NCBI GenBank assembly: GCA_012517865.1
Contig: JAAYUC010000016.1
Location: forward strand, 1-64,000
Length of the DNA: 64,000 nucleotides
Direction: 5' to 3'
Source of the DNA: Chloroflexota bacterium
GTDB lineage: Bacteria; Chloroflexota; Anaerolineae; Anaerolineales; Anaerolineaceae
Position numbers and translations under genes: made by a program. Shown here piece by piece: positions 53,594-61,704 of the stretch. How positions within the stretch are numbered: the first letter of the stretch is position 1; every line of letters begins with the position of its first letter. A model generated the notes under the pieces. The model saw only the letters and a program-made list of their open reading frames with translations. It ran no database searches and was not told the origin of the DNA.

Positions 53594-53621
53594 TCAGGGG
53601 TCAGGCATACCTGACCCCTGA
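53594..53621 (-). terminator. Hairpin between the cPGS-like gene and obgE
   Basis: Perfect 12-bp stem TCAGGGGTCAGG / CCTGACCCCTGA with loop CATA. On the minus strand TTTATAATGAG follows, so the tail doubles as a -10-like element for obgE. Confidence 0.65.
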
Positions 53622-53649
53622 AACACCTTTGGGTTAAGCTTTTAAAGGG

Positions 53650-54969
53650 CTACTTGCCAAATTTCGCTGTCAAAATATCGGTCAGGGTCGGTTTGCCAAT
53701 TTCTTCCAGGTCGTAGCGGACGCGCTGGCTGGGCTTGTTCAGCTTCAAAACGCGGGTCAGGTCGATGGGCGTGCCAATCACAACCATGTCCACGTCGGCG
53801 TTTTCAATCGTCTTCTCCAGGTCGCGGACCATCTGCTCGCCGTACCCCATCGCGGGGAGGATGATTCCCGTGCCGGGGTATTTCTTGTAGGTTTCCAGGA
53901 TGCTGCCGACCGCAAAGGGACGCGGGTCCACAATTTCAGCCGCGCCGTAACGTCGGGCAGCAACATAGCCCGCCCCGTACGCCATGCCGCCGTGAGTGAG
54001 TGTCGGCCCATCCTCGACGACCAACACGCGCTTGCCGCGGATGGCTTCCGGATTGTCCACAAAAATGGGCGAGGCACCTTCCACCACAATCGCGTTAGGA
54101 TTCATGCGGAACAGATTGTCGCGCACCGCAATAACGCTGTCCGGATTGGCAGTATCCACTTTGTTGATGACGAAGACATCCGCCATGCGCACATTGGTTT
54201 CGCCCGGATAATATTCTGATTCGTGCCCGGGGCGGTGCGGATCCGCGACAACAATCAGTAAATCAGTGACATAGAACGGGAAATCGTTATTTCCGCCGTC
54301 CCACAGGATGATATCCACTTCTTTTTCTGCTTCGCGCAGGATGGCTTCATAATCCACGCCGGCATAGACAATCACACCCGCGTCGATGTGAGGTTCGTAT
54401 TCCTCGCGCTCTTCGATGGTGCACTCGTGCTTATCCAGGTCGGCATAAGTCGCGAAGCGCTGAACCTTTTGCTTGACCAGGTCTCCGTAAGGCATTGGAT
54501 GGCGGATGGCAGCCACTTTGTACCCCATATTCCTTAGGATTGAGGCAACTTTTCGTGTGGTCTGGCTTTTTCCGGAACCAGTGCGCACAGCGCAGACGCC
54601 GATGACCGGTTTGATGGACTTGACCTGGGTGGTATTGCGGCCCATCAGTCGAAAATCAGCGCCGAGAGCGTTTACTTCAGAGGCTTTGTGCATCACATAG
54701 GAATGCGGCACATCACTGTAAGCAAAAACAACCTCATCCGCCTGAAGTTCTTTTATCAGCCGGGGCAGTTCCGCTTCGGGGTAAATATCGATACCATTCG
54801 GGTAAAGACTGCCCGCCAGGGCGGCCGGATATTTCCTGCCTTCGATATTAGGTATTTGCGTGGCGGTGAATGCCACAACTTCGTACTTCTCGTTATCACG
54901 GAAGAAGGTGTTGAAATTGTGAAAATCCCGACCTGCTGCCCCCATGATGATTGTGCGGATACGACTCAT
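53650..54969 (-). CDS. Cyclic 2,3-diphosphoglycerate synthetase-like protein
   Basis: The protein has 439 residues. N-terminal TIIMGAAGRDFHNFNTFFRDN resembles a Rossmann domain (1-130). A P-loop lies in VIGVCAVRTGSGKSQTTRKV near 128-146, with the G-domain-like stretch NKVDTA and VEGASPIFVDNP. GGMAYGAGYVAARRYGA and GYGEQMVRDLEKTI mark the C-terminal half. The archaeal cPGS makes cyclic 2,3-bisphosphoglycerate, a thermoprotectant. Bacterial members are common but mostly unstudied, so the product name is by family only. It lies 42 bp after argS (upstream on this strand), with AAGGAG before the ATG. Confidence 0.85.
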   Translation of the reverse strand: MSRIRTIIMGAAGRDFHNFNTFFRDNEKYEVVAFTATQIPNIEGRKYPAALAGSLYPNGIDIYPEAELPRLIKELQADEVVFAYSDVPHSYVMHKASEVNALGADFRLMGRNTTQVKSIKPVIGVCAVRTGSGKSQTTRKVASILRNMGYKVAAIRHPMPYGDLVKQKVQRFATYADLDKHECTIEEREEYEPHIDAGVIVYAGVDYEAILREAEKEVDIILWDGGNNDFPFYVTDLLIVVADPHRPGHESEYYPGETNVRMADVFVINKVDTANPDSVIAVRDNLFRMNPNAIVVEGASPIFVDNPEAIRGKRVLVVEDGPTLTHGGMAYGAGYVAARRYGAAEIVDPRPFAVGSILETYKKYPGTGIILPAMGYGEQMVRDLEKTIENADVDMVVIGTPIDLTRVLKLNKPSQRVRYDLEEIGKPTLTDILTAKFGK

Positions 54970-55011
54970 AACGTAATCTCCTTTTGTTTATTGTTTTAGT
55001 AACGCTTCATT

Positions 55012-56763
55012 TTACATCACTTCGGGCGCGCGGATTCCCAAAAGTCTCAACGTGTTGCCAAGACACCAGCGCGCTGCCGCGACCAACGCCAGTCGGGCTG
55101 CCCGTAGGGCGGGCTCTGCGTTTATGACCGGACATTGGTTGTAAAAATCATTAAAACCTTTCGCCAGATCGTAGGCGTAATTGGCGAGCAAATTCGGTTT
55201 GAGTTCCCTGGCCGCGCGCTGCACTTCCTCAGGCAGGCGCGCAATCAGCTCAACTAAATCCACTTCGCTTGGGTGCGTCAGCATGCCAAAGTCGGCACCG
55301 CTTTCCTGTTGAAAGCCAACCTTTCTGAGAATGCTGTTCGCCCGGACGTGCGCATATTGGATATATGGCGCGGACTGTCCGTTGAAATCCAGCGCGCTCT
55401 CCCAATCAAAGGTCACCATCTTGGTATTTTCCCTGGAGAGCATCGGATACTTGATTGCCCCCAGAGCAACCGCTTCTGCAATCGCTTGCATTTGAGCGGG
55501 ATCTAATTCAGGATTTTTCTCCTGTACCACTTCCAACGCGCGGCGGGTGGCTTCACGGATAAGGTCGTCCAGAAGGACTACCGTTCCTTCACGCGAGGAC
55601 ATGGTCACATTGCCGGGCAGGTTGACAATCTCGTAGGCAAGGTGGTGAATTTTATCCGCCCAGGGATAGCCCATCAACTCCAGAATTTTGCGGAATTGTT
55701 TGATGTGCAGAGTCTGCCGGACATCCACCACATAGATGGACTTTTCCAGGTCGTATTCATTAAATTTCATCACCGCCAGCGGGATATCCTTGGTGGCATA
55801 GAGCGATGTGCCGTCGGACCGCAGAACAATGACCACGCGGTATTCCTCCTTGGTGCCCAAAATCTGGTCCAAATTAACCACCACCGGCAGGTCCGGGCGG
55901 CCGTCTTCCGCCAAACCCGATTTAATCAACTGCTCGACAGCCGCTTTTCCGGGCTCTTCCACTTCACTTTCAAAGTAAATCCTGTCAAAGTGCTCCCCAA
56001 GCAGGTCATAAACCTGTTTGAAGCCCTCCAGCGACCACTCCCGCGTCTCCTTCCAGAGCGCGTGAATGTGCGGGTCGCGCGCGTCCCAGCGGGCAAAGTA
56101 AGCTCTTACTTCTGCTTCAAAGCCTTCTTCATACGCAAAGCGCCGGTCAGCTTCGGCAAACAGGTCGCCCATCCAGCGGGTTTTGTCCTCTCCAGGCTGT
56201 TCCCCTTGATGGTATTTTTCGTAATTGCACAACCACTTGATAACGTGCAGGCCAATATCGCCCAGGTAATTGGCGCGAATCACGCGTTTGCCGCTGGCTT
56301 CCAGGATATTGCAAGTGGACCCACCCAGGATGACATTGCGCAAATGCCCGACGTGCAGCGGTTTATGGGTGTTTGGGTTGGAATACTCCACCATGATAGG
56401 TTTGCCCTCAGGCTCGCGGCTGCCGTAGCGGCTGCCTGACGCGAGCACAGAGTCTATAACCTTTTTGGCGTATTCGCTGGTCGTGTAGTAGAGATTCAGG
56501 TACCCGCGCACAGCTTCCATGCGGCTGAAGCCAGCAGGCAGTTTAATGCTGTCGCGCAGCGCTTCGGCAAGCGCCTGGGCGTGCTGCGGCACCGGCTGCG
56601 TCCGGGCCGGGTCAGCGGCAGCCAAAGGGAAAAGCGGCGCCGCGATGCCCCATTCCCCGCTGAAAGGGATACTGCGCCACTCAAGTTTGCCCGTCGGAAG
56701 GGAACGCTCCTGGCAAAAGCGGGCAATCAGTTCGTCCAGAATTTGTTTTTCTTGTTCAAACAT
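55012..56763 (-). CDS. argS: Arginyl-tRNA synthetase
   Basis: The protein has 583 residues. The N-terminal add-1 domain lies at about 1-110. The HIGH motif is PNTHKPLHVGHLRNVILG near 130-147. The KMSKS position reads MSSREGTVVLLDDL, as in many ArgRS that lack a KMSKS. The DALR anticodon-binding domain has YIQYAHVRANSILRKV and ends in LRLLGIRAPEVM. The enzyme charges tRNA-Arg in the cytoplasm. A minus-strand TATAAT box lies 27 bases upstream, and AGGA precedes the ATG. Confidence 0.97.
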   Translation of the reverse strand: MFEQEKQILDELIARFCQERSLPTGKLEWRSIPFSGEWGIAAPLFPLAAADPARTQPVPQHAQALAEALRDSIKLPAGFSRMEAVRGYLNLYYTTSEYAKKVIDSVLASGSRYGSREPEGKPIMVEYSNPNTHKPLHVGHLRNVILGGSTCNILEASGKRVIRANYLGDIGLHVIKWLCNYEKYHQGEQPGEDKTRWMGDLFAEADRRFAYEEGFEAEVRAYFARWDARDPHIHALWKETREWSLEGFKQVYDLLGEHFDRIYFESEVEEPGKAAVEQLIKSGLAEDGRPDLPVVVNLDQILGTKEEYRVVIVLRSDGTSLYATKDIPLAVMKFNEYDLEKSIYVVDVRQTLHIKQFRKILELMGYPWADKIHHLAYEIVNLPGNVTMSSREGTVVLLDDLIREATRRALEVVQEKNPELDPAQMQAIAEAVALGAIKYPMLSRENTKMVTFDWESALDFNGQSAPYIQYAHVRANSILRKVGFQQESGADFGMLTHPSEVDLVELIARLPEEVQRAARELKPNLLANYAYDLAKGFNDFYNQCPVINAEPALRAARLALVAAARWCLGNTLRLLGIRAPEVM

Positions 56764-56790
56764 GCCGTTATCCTGTGCTTTATTTTGTGG

Positions 56791-56796
56791 ATTATA
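56791..56796 (-). promoter_or_regulatory. -10 box of argS
   Basis: TATAAT on the minus strand with a poor -35. The leader would be about 20 nt. Confidence 0.45.
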
Positions 56797-56829
56797 TCAT
56801 TCCGAACACGCCGTTTTTGTCGGTTAACA

Positions 56830-56859
56830 ACAAATACGGGAGCCGGAAGGCTCCCGTAT
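56830..56859 (-). terminator. Intrinsic terminator after rpsT
   Basis: Perfect 11-bp stem ATACGGGAGCC / GGCTCCCGTAT with loop GGAA. It is followed on the minus strand by TTGTTG and lies 20 bp past the rpsT stop. Confidence 0.85.
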
Positions 56860-56878
56860 GAACAAGCCGTCTGAGCGC

Positions 56879-57142
56879 CTACTGCAGGGAATTGAGTTTC
56901 TTAACCAGGCGGGATTTGCGGCGGGCAGCGTTGTTCTTGTGAATGACGCCCATGGTAACCGCTTTATCCAGAGCCTTGATGGCGTTTTTCACTTCTGCCT
57001 GCGCGGTTTCTTCCACGCCGCTCTTAATTGCGGCATTCGCTTTGCGGACAAAGGTGCGCGCCGCGCCACGATAAACGCGGTTGCGCTGTCGCTTCACCTG
57101 GTTCTGTTTATTCCGTTTGATTTGAGACTTAATATTTGCCAA
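56879..57142 (-). CDS. rpsT: Ribosomal protein bS20 with TTG start
   Basis: The protein has 87 residues, full length for bS20. It begins ANIKSQIKRNKQNQVKRQRN, the family opening, and continues with AARTFVRKANAAI and ALDKAVTMGVIHKNNAARRKSRLVKKL. It is very basic and helical, and binds 16S rRNA in the small subunit. The start codon at 57142 is TTG, with CGGAGG placed correctly upstream and no in-frame ATG that keeps the conserved N-terminus. It is a single-gene unit with a terminator directly downstream. Confidence 0.97.
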   Translation of the reverse strand: MANIKSQIKRNKQNQVKRQRNRVYRGAARTFVRKANAAIKSGVEETAQAEVKNAIKALDKAVTMGVIHKNNAARRKSRLVKKLNSLQ

Positions 57143-57388
57143 CTTCTTCCTCCGAACGATAATTCCAATTTCACGAACTTTTATTTTACAACAAAAACTG
57201 AAAATGTCCAGTTAAAACTGGGATGCTGTGAGAGTTAAATCAGGTAAAACCGCCGTCGGCAGTTATTCTACCGCAAAAATGCTGGGTTTACACGCATTTT
57301 CAGTGTTTTCTGTTTGCGATGTTCGCGTCTTCATCACGGCCGGGACGAGCTTGCGGCCGTCTCCACCCCGCGCCGGCAGCCCATCCGA

Positions 57389-57417
57389 TTGACTTTTAAT
57401 CCTGTTTTGGATATGAT
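57389..57417 (+). promoter_or_regulatory. Promoter of rnpB
   Basis: TTGACT, 17-bp spacer, TATGAT. The predicted start of transcription coincides with the 5' base of helix P1 of the RNA. Confidence 0.8.
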
Positions 57418-57422
57418 GAAAT

Positions 57423-57787
57423 CACTCAGGTCAGTCGGGTGTGCGCGCTGCCAATCAGGCAGTGAGGAAAGTCCGTACACCACAGAGCAGGAAGCCAGGT
57501 AATGCCTGGAGAGGCGCAAGCTTCTGGACAGGGCCACAGAAACATACCGCACGCGCAGGCGTGTGAGGGTGAAAAGGCGGTGTAAGAGACCACCGGCGCG
57601 GACAGCAATGCCCGCGGCCAGGCAACCCCCTTCCGGTGCAAGGTCAAACAGGAGAGAAGCATCTTCGGATGCCAGCGCTGGCTCGGCGCTGTTGATCTCC
57701 GGGTAGACCGCATGAGCGGCCTGGTGACAGGTCGTCGAGATAGATGCACATCCCCGACAGAATACGGCTTACAGGCTGACCTGAGTG
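57423..57787 (+). ncRNA. rnpB: RNase P RNA (class A)
   Basis: About 365 nt. The ends pair perfectly (CACTCAGGTCAG with CTGACCTGAGTG), forming P1. The universal core is seen: GAGGAAAGTCCGTACACC near the 5' end, CCACAGAAACATACCGC, GGTGAAAAGGCGGTGTAAGA, and the 3' block TAGATGCACATCCCCGACAG with ACAGAATACGGCTTACAGG. The arrangement fits the bacterial A type. The RNA cuts 5' leaders from tRNA precursors with RnpA. A lipoprotein reading frame starts eight bases after it. Confidence 0.97.
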
Positions 57788-57794
57788 CTTCGTA

Positions 57795-58796
57795 ATGATG
57801 CTGACAGGACGTATTCATCAAAATCGCGCCGTGACCAAAAACAAAAATCTCTACATTCGCATTCTCCTTCCGCTTTTATTCTCGCTGATTCTAAGCGCCA
57901 GCGCATGCTCTTCCCGCCCGGATAATCTGGTGATTGTTGTCATTCCTTCCTCCGGGGCTTTTCTGCCTGTATACCAGGAGGCCCAAATCATCTCACAGGT
58001 TACCGCGCGGCGCGGTTGGTCGCGGTTGGAGCTTTACGCGAACGGAGAGCTGGTGCGTGTTGACTCCTCCGAGCCGGAAACTGCCTATTCAGCCATCGTC
58101 AAACAGCCCTGGATTCCAACCACAGAAGGCCCGGTGCTAATCAGCGTCGTGGCAGTGAACGCGAAGGAACGCCGCATCGCTAAAGCTGAAGTCGCAGTGC
58201 TGGTGGGCACGCCCAGCCCCACACCCACCCTTGCCCCGCCAACCCCAACCCCAACCGCGAGCCCGACTATGCGGGTCAGTCCGACTGAGTGCGCGCCCCA
58301 GGCCGCGCTGCTGCAGGATGTCAGCATCCCCCCTGGAACGGTGCTGGAGCCCGGGCAAACCTTTACCAAGATCTGGCGCGTGCAAAACACCGGAACCTGC
58401 TCGTGGAGCGCTTATCAGCTGGTATTTATTAGCGGGAATCTGCTCGGCGGTAAATCTCCGACCAGAATCGGCGACCTGGCGCCTGGAGGGGTGATGAATA
58501 TCTCGGTTGACCTGATTGCTCCGCGCTACCAGGGCGATTATTCCGGAGTTTGGCGCCTGCAAACAGAGAAAGGCGCGCTCTTTGGTCCGGACCTGAGCTT
58601 CAACATTCGCATCCCACAGCCGACGGCGACCAAATCGCTCACCCCGACGGCGAGCGCGACGCCTACGCCCACACCGACGCTTTCCTCCACAGCTACGCCC
58701 ACCCCGACCCTGACGCCGTCATTCACCCCCACCCCAACCCCGACCGCGAGCCCCAGCGGCACAGTCACCCCAACGCTTCCCGGCTCCGAACCTTAA
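57795..58796 (+). CDS. Lipoprotein with an NBR1-type FW (Ig-like) domain
   Basis: The protein has 333 residues from the track ATG. A GTG at 57831 would give a more usual signal length, and neither has a good ribosome site. The lipobox is LSASAC. The first outer domain (about 40-140) resembles an Ig-like fold (SRLELYANGELVRVD). A Pro/Thr linker follows. The second domain (about 170-275) matches the FW/N_BRCA1_IG pattern: FTKIWRVQNTGTCSWSAYQLVFISG ... YSGVWRLQTEKGALFGPDL, with several conserved Trp. The C-terminus is a long Thr/Pro repeat. FW domains in Chloroflexota are often outside the cell. The role is unknown. Confidence 0.82.
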   Translation: MMLTGRIHQNRAVTKNKNLYIRILLPLLFSLILSASACSSRPDNLVIVVIPSSGAFLPVYQEAQIISQVTARRGWSRLELYANGELVRVDSSEPETAYSAIVKQPWIPTTEGPVLISVVAVNAKERRIAKAEVAVLVGTPSPTPTLAPPTPTPTASPTMRVSPTECAPQAALLQDVSIPPGTVLEPGQTFTKIWRVQNTGTCSWSAYQLVFISGNLLGGKSPTRIGDLAPGGVMNISVDLIAPRYQGDYSGVWRLQTEKGALFGPDLSFNIRIPQPTATKSLTPTASATPTPTPTLSSTATPTPTLTPSFTPTPTPTASPSGTVTPTLPGSEP

Positions 58797-58815
58797 GGAT
58801 AGAAGCCGTAATGAG

Positions 58816-58842
58816 GCGGGCGGAAAAATCCGCCCGCGTTTT
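58816..58842 (+). terminator. Intrinsic terminator after the FW-domain lipoprotein
   Basis: GCGGGCGGA / TCCGCCCGC with loop AAAA, followed by GTTTTC. It lies in the gap of convergent genes and may serve both. Confidence 0.85.
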
Positions 58843-58909
58843 CATTATCCATCAAGAACTCTGGCCAGACTGCCTGAGACGTGAACCTTACCCGGCCAGG
58901 AGCAGGATA

Positions 58910-59479
58910 TTATCCAACTATCAAATCCTCAAGAGCGCGCTTGGGCACATGGTGCACGCCCTGCGCATCGCGGTAGTATTTTATATCGCCGTCACTGCCG
59001 ACCGGTTCAATCACAACCGTCTCAGCAGGTTTTCCAAGCGCGAGTACCAACACAATTTCAAGGTAAGGCGGAAGCTCCAGCAGCGCAGCCAGTTCCTCAC
59101 GCTTTACCGAGCTCATCATGCAGCCGCCAAAACCCCTTTCCACCGCGCCCAACATCATGGTCTGCGCGGCAATACCGGTATCAAGGTCGTATTGGCGCTT
59201 GATGCGCGTATCCCCGAGCACCACAATATAGGCCGTCGGTCTCTCGCCCTCCGCAGGACCGCCCCAATCCTTCAGGTATCCCGCGAACTTAAGCAGCGGA
59301 AAAACCTGGTCGGTCATCTTTTTTTCCTGTATCAAGCAGAATTTGAGCCCCTGCAAATTGGCGGAACAGGGCGCGTGCCTGGCCAGGTCCACCAGTTCCA
59401 CAAGAGTCTCCCGGGAAATGCGAACGCTCTCGTCGAAGCGCCGGTAACTGCGGTTTTTCAACACCAAATCTCTAAACAT
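58910..59479 (-). CDS. Nitroreductase-family flavoprotein
   Basis: The start is the ATG at 59479, with AAAGGTGAGACAA upstream. The track start at 59563 lies in the neighbour gene. The protein has 189 residues. FMN-binding signature: LKNRSYRRFDESVRI at the start, with the usual R-x-x-R-x-F. ARHAPCSANLQGLKFCLI and DTGIAAQTMMLGAVERGFGGCMM follow, and the C-terminal GKPAETVVIEPV. It reduces nitro compounds or related electron acceptors with NAD(P)H. The natural substrate is unknown. It overlaps the preceding membrane-protein gene by eight bases. Confidence 0.9.
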   Translation of the reverse strand: MFRDLVLKNRSYRRFDESVRISRETLVELVDLARHAPCSANLQGLKFCLIQEKKMTDQVFPLLKFAGYLKDWGGPAEGERPTAYIVVLGDTRIKRQYDLDTGIAAQTMMLGAVERGFGGCMMSSVKREELAALLELPPYLEIVLVLALGKPAETVVIEPVGSDGDIKYYRDAQGVHHVPKRALEDLIVG

Positions 59480-59930
59480 TTGTCTCACCTTTCTTGAAAA
59501 GCGAAAACGGACAATTCGCCGCGCAGTAAGCGGCAGCCAGGAAAACCAGGCCGGCCGCGTCAAAAACGATATAGCGGGTTATACTGGACCTTAAGACCGC
59601 GTGGCCGGCATCAATCCGCCCAAGCAGCCAGGTCTCCCCGACCAGCCCGATGGTTTGCATAAGAATTGCTTCGAGCAGTGATACTCTCCGGACAATCGGA
59701 TTGGAAAGCGCGAAGATGTAGGGCACCTGCCACATGAGATACAAAATACCAACGCCCGCGACGGCGGCAGACCCCGGCGCCCCTCTGAGTTCGAAGGACG
59801 CGCTGAAGGCCTGCGGATTCAGCAGGTAAGATACAGCCGCCTGCAGGTTGACCGCCAAAACCACAGCAATCAGCACTCTTGCAATCCAAATCCTGGTCTT
59901 CGCTGCTGCCTGTGGTTCAGCGTTCATCAT
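59472..59930 (-). CDS. Four-helix membrane protein of unknown function
   Basis: The start is the ATG at 59930, six bases after GGGAG. The track start at 60011 lies in recF. The protein has 152 residues with four membrane helices (about 14-36, 50-72, 83-105, 115-138). VGILYLMWQVPYIFAL and IDAGHAVLRSSITRYIVFDAAGL are distinctive stretches. I do not recognise the family. A tail with CAANCPFSLFKKG ends in the cytoplasm. It sits between recF and the nitroreductase, overlapping the latter by eight bases, so it may work with that flavoenzyme. Confidence 0.7.
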   Translation of the reverse strand: MMNAEPQAAAKTRIWIARVLIAVVLAVNLQAAVSYLLNPQAFSASFELRGAPGSAAVAGVGILYLMWQVPYIFALSNPIVRRVSLLEAILMQTIGLVGETWLLGRIDAGHAVLRSSITRYIVFDAAGLVFLAAAYCAANCPFSLFKKGETNV

Positions 59931-59949
59931 GTTTTCTCCCGGGGTTTGG

Positions 59950-61155
59950 TCAGTCCTGGAAAACCATCCCGTCCTGCACCCGCCAGAGTTCGTGATTCTG
60001 CTTGAAGTCAAGCGGGAACATATCAGGATCGGTCGATGTCAGCAGCGCCTGCTCAACCTGGCTCAGAACCGTCAGCATGCTCGCCCTCCGTTCGGGGTCC
60101 AGTTCCGCCATAATTTCATCGAGCAGAAGCACCGGCCACTCGCCGGTTCTTGCCCGCATCCACTGTACTTCAGCCATTTTGAGGGAGAGAAGCGCTGTCC
60201 TTCCCTGTCCTCTGGAGCCGTAATCACCCAAATCTATCCCGCTGCCGATAAAGCGAAATTCATCGCGGTGCGGGCCCAGAGTTGTCATCCCCCGGCTGAT
60301 ATCTTCTCGATAAGCGGCATGCAGCGCCTTGCGGAAACCTTCTTCAATTTCCTCGGTCGTGAGCTGCGAACGATCCACGGCAGTTTGCACCGGCAGAGAA
60401 AGCTGTCCTTTAGGCGCTGGCAGCGGCTCATAGGAGGGTTTGTACAGCAGCCGCAATAATTCTGTCCCGCCGGTCAGCTGGTGGTGAATGGGAGCGGCCT
60501 GTTCCTCCAACTCTTTTAGAAGGCGGATGCGCGCCCGCATCAATTCCGCTCCGTGACGGGCAAGCATTTCATCCCATACTTCCAGCTGTCGGGTATCCCC
60601 CCCGCGCTCCGAAAGTATCTTCAGCAAAGCGTTGCGTTGGTTCAAGGCCTTGGTGTAGTCCGCGTTGTGGCGGGCGTAGCCTGCCTGCGCCTGCGAAAGC
60701 GCGTCATCCAGATACTGCCTTCGTTCGGAAGGTGAGCCCTCGATGATGCGCGACATTTGCGGCAAAAAGCTTACCGCGTTGAATTGCCCAAATACCTCTC
60801 CCATGCGCTTGCGCACGCCGTCCAAAAGCACTTCTTTGCGGAAGCGCGGCGCGTTTGGGTTTCCGTTGTATTCCTGGATGAGGCGGACTTCGAGGGTGTG
60901 GGATTTTAATCCGCGCTGGTATTCGCCCACAATGCGGCCGACCAGTACAGGCTCTGGCTGCAGGTTAAAATTGAGCAGCTGCCGATCAGCAGCGGCAAAA
61001 AAAGAAGAAAAAGTCGCCAGGTACGCGACTGCTTCAAGGATGGTGGTTTTCCCCTGGGCATTGGAACCGGCAAGGAGAATGACCTTCTTCGGTAACTGCA
61101 GGTCCAGTCGGGAAAAAATCCTGAAATTGGTCAGCGCGAGCCTGGTGAGATGCAT
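59950..61155 (-). CDS. recF: DNA replication/repair protein RecF
   Basis: The protein has 401 residues. It begins MHLTRLALTNFRIFSRLDLQLP. Walker A is GSNAQGKTTILEAV near 31-44. The RecF signature with Walker B is in DYGSRGQGRTALLSLKMAEV and PVLLLDEIMAELDPERRASML. RecF loads RecA on gapped DNA with RecO and RecR. The gene shares one base with the def stop. Its common neighbour dnaN is not present. The C-terminal ends ELWRVQDGMVFQD, usual for the family. Confidence 0.95.
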   Translation of the reverse strand: MHLTRLALTNFRIFSRLDLQLPKKVILLAGSNAQGKTTILEAVAYLATFSSFFAAADRQLLNFNLQPEPVLVGRIVGEYQRGLKSHTLEVRLIQEYNGNPNAPRFRKEVLLDGVRKRMGEVFGQFNAVSFLPQMSRIIEGSPSERRQYLDDALSQAQAGYARHNADYTKALNQRNALLKILSERGGDTRQLEVWDEMLARHGAELMRARIRLLKELEEQAAPIHHQLTGGTELLRLLYKPSYEPLPAPKGQLSLPVQTAVDRSQLTTEEIEEGFRKALHAAYREDISRGMTTLGPHRDEFRFIGSGIDLGDYGSRGQGRTALLSLKMAEVQWMRARTGEWPVLLLDEIMAELDPERRASMLTVLSQVEQALLTSTDPDMFPLDFKQNHELWRVQDGMVFQD

Positions 61156-61664
61156 CAGTCTTTTATCTGTTCCATCTCTTCGACCGTGGGCTGGAACACG
61201 CGCGCCGCGCGGTCGATATACAAGACCCCGTCGATGTGGTCAATTTCGTGCTGAAAAATGCGCGCCAGCCAGCCGCTGGCCTTTACGGTGATGGGTTTGC
61301 CAAAGCGGTTCTTAGCCTGGATTTTTACGCTCTGGTGTCTTTCGACCTCACCAGCCAGACCGGGAACCGAAAGGCAGGCCTCCACATCGCTGATGGTTTC
61401 CTCAGATTTGTACACATACTCAGGGTTCACCAGGACGTATTTCTTAGGTTTGGCATCTTCGCGTTCGTCATCCGTGTATTCCACCACGACAACACGCAAA
61501 GATTCCCCAATTTGTGGGGCAGCAAGCCCAACGCCGGGAGCATCCCGCATGGTATCAAACATATCATCCACCAGGGCCTGAAAGTCTTTATCAAAAACCT
61601 GGACGGGTTTCGCCTTCAGCCTGAGTGAAGGCGCGGGGAACTTTACAATCTCGCGAACTGCCAC
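61155..61664 (-). CDS. def: Peptide deformylase
   Basis: The protein has 169 residues and a GTG start after TTTTGGAGTCATC. Motif 1: GVGLAAPQIG near 46-55. Motif 2: EACLSVPG, with Ala for the usual Gly (EGCLS). Motif 3: QHEIDHIDG, with His-Glu-x-x-His for metal binding. The enzyme removes the formyl group from the first Met of new proteins at the ribosome exit. The stop overlaps the recF start by one base. The gene is 40 bp after the cNMP/PH-like gene on this strand. Confidence 0.96.
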   Translation of the reverse strand: MAVREIVKFPAPSLRLKAKPVQVFDKDFQALVDDMFDTMRDAPGVGLAAPQIGESLRVVVVEYTDDEREDAKPKKYVLVNPEYVYKSEETISDVEACLSVPGLAGEVERHQSVKIQAKNRFGKPITVKASGWLARIFQHEIDHIDGVLYIDRAARVFQPTVEEMEQIKD

Positions 61665-61704
61665 GATGACTCCAAAATTGTGTGTTATTTGGGAGTATTG
61701 TACC

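Noticed and set aside
55642-56439. Plus-strand ORF of 265 codons inside argS
   Set aside because: Long antisense frames are common in GC-rich genes. The minus frame encodes all ArgRS motifs.
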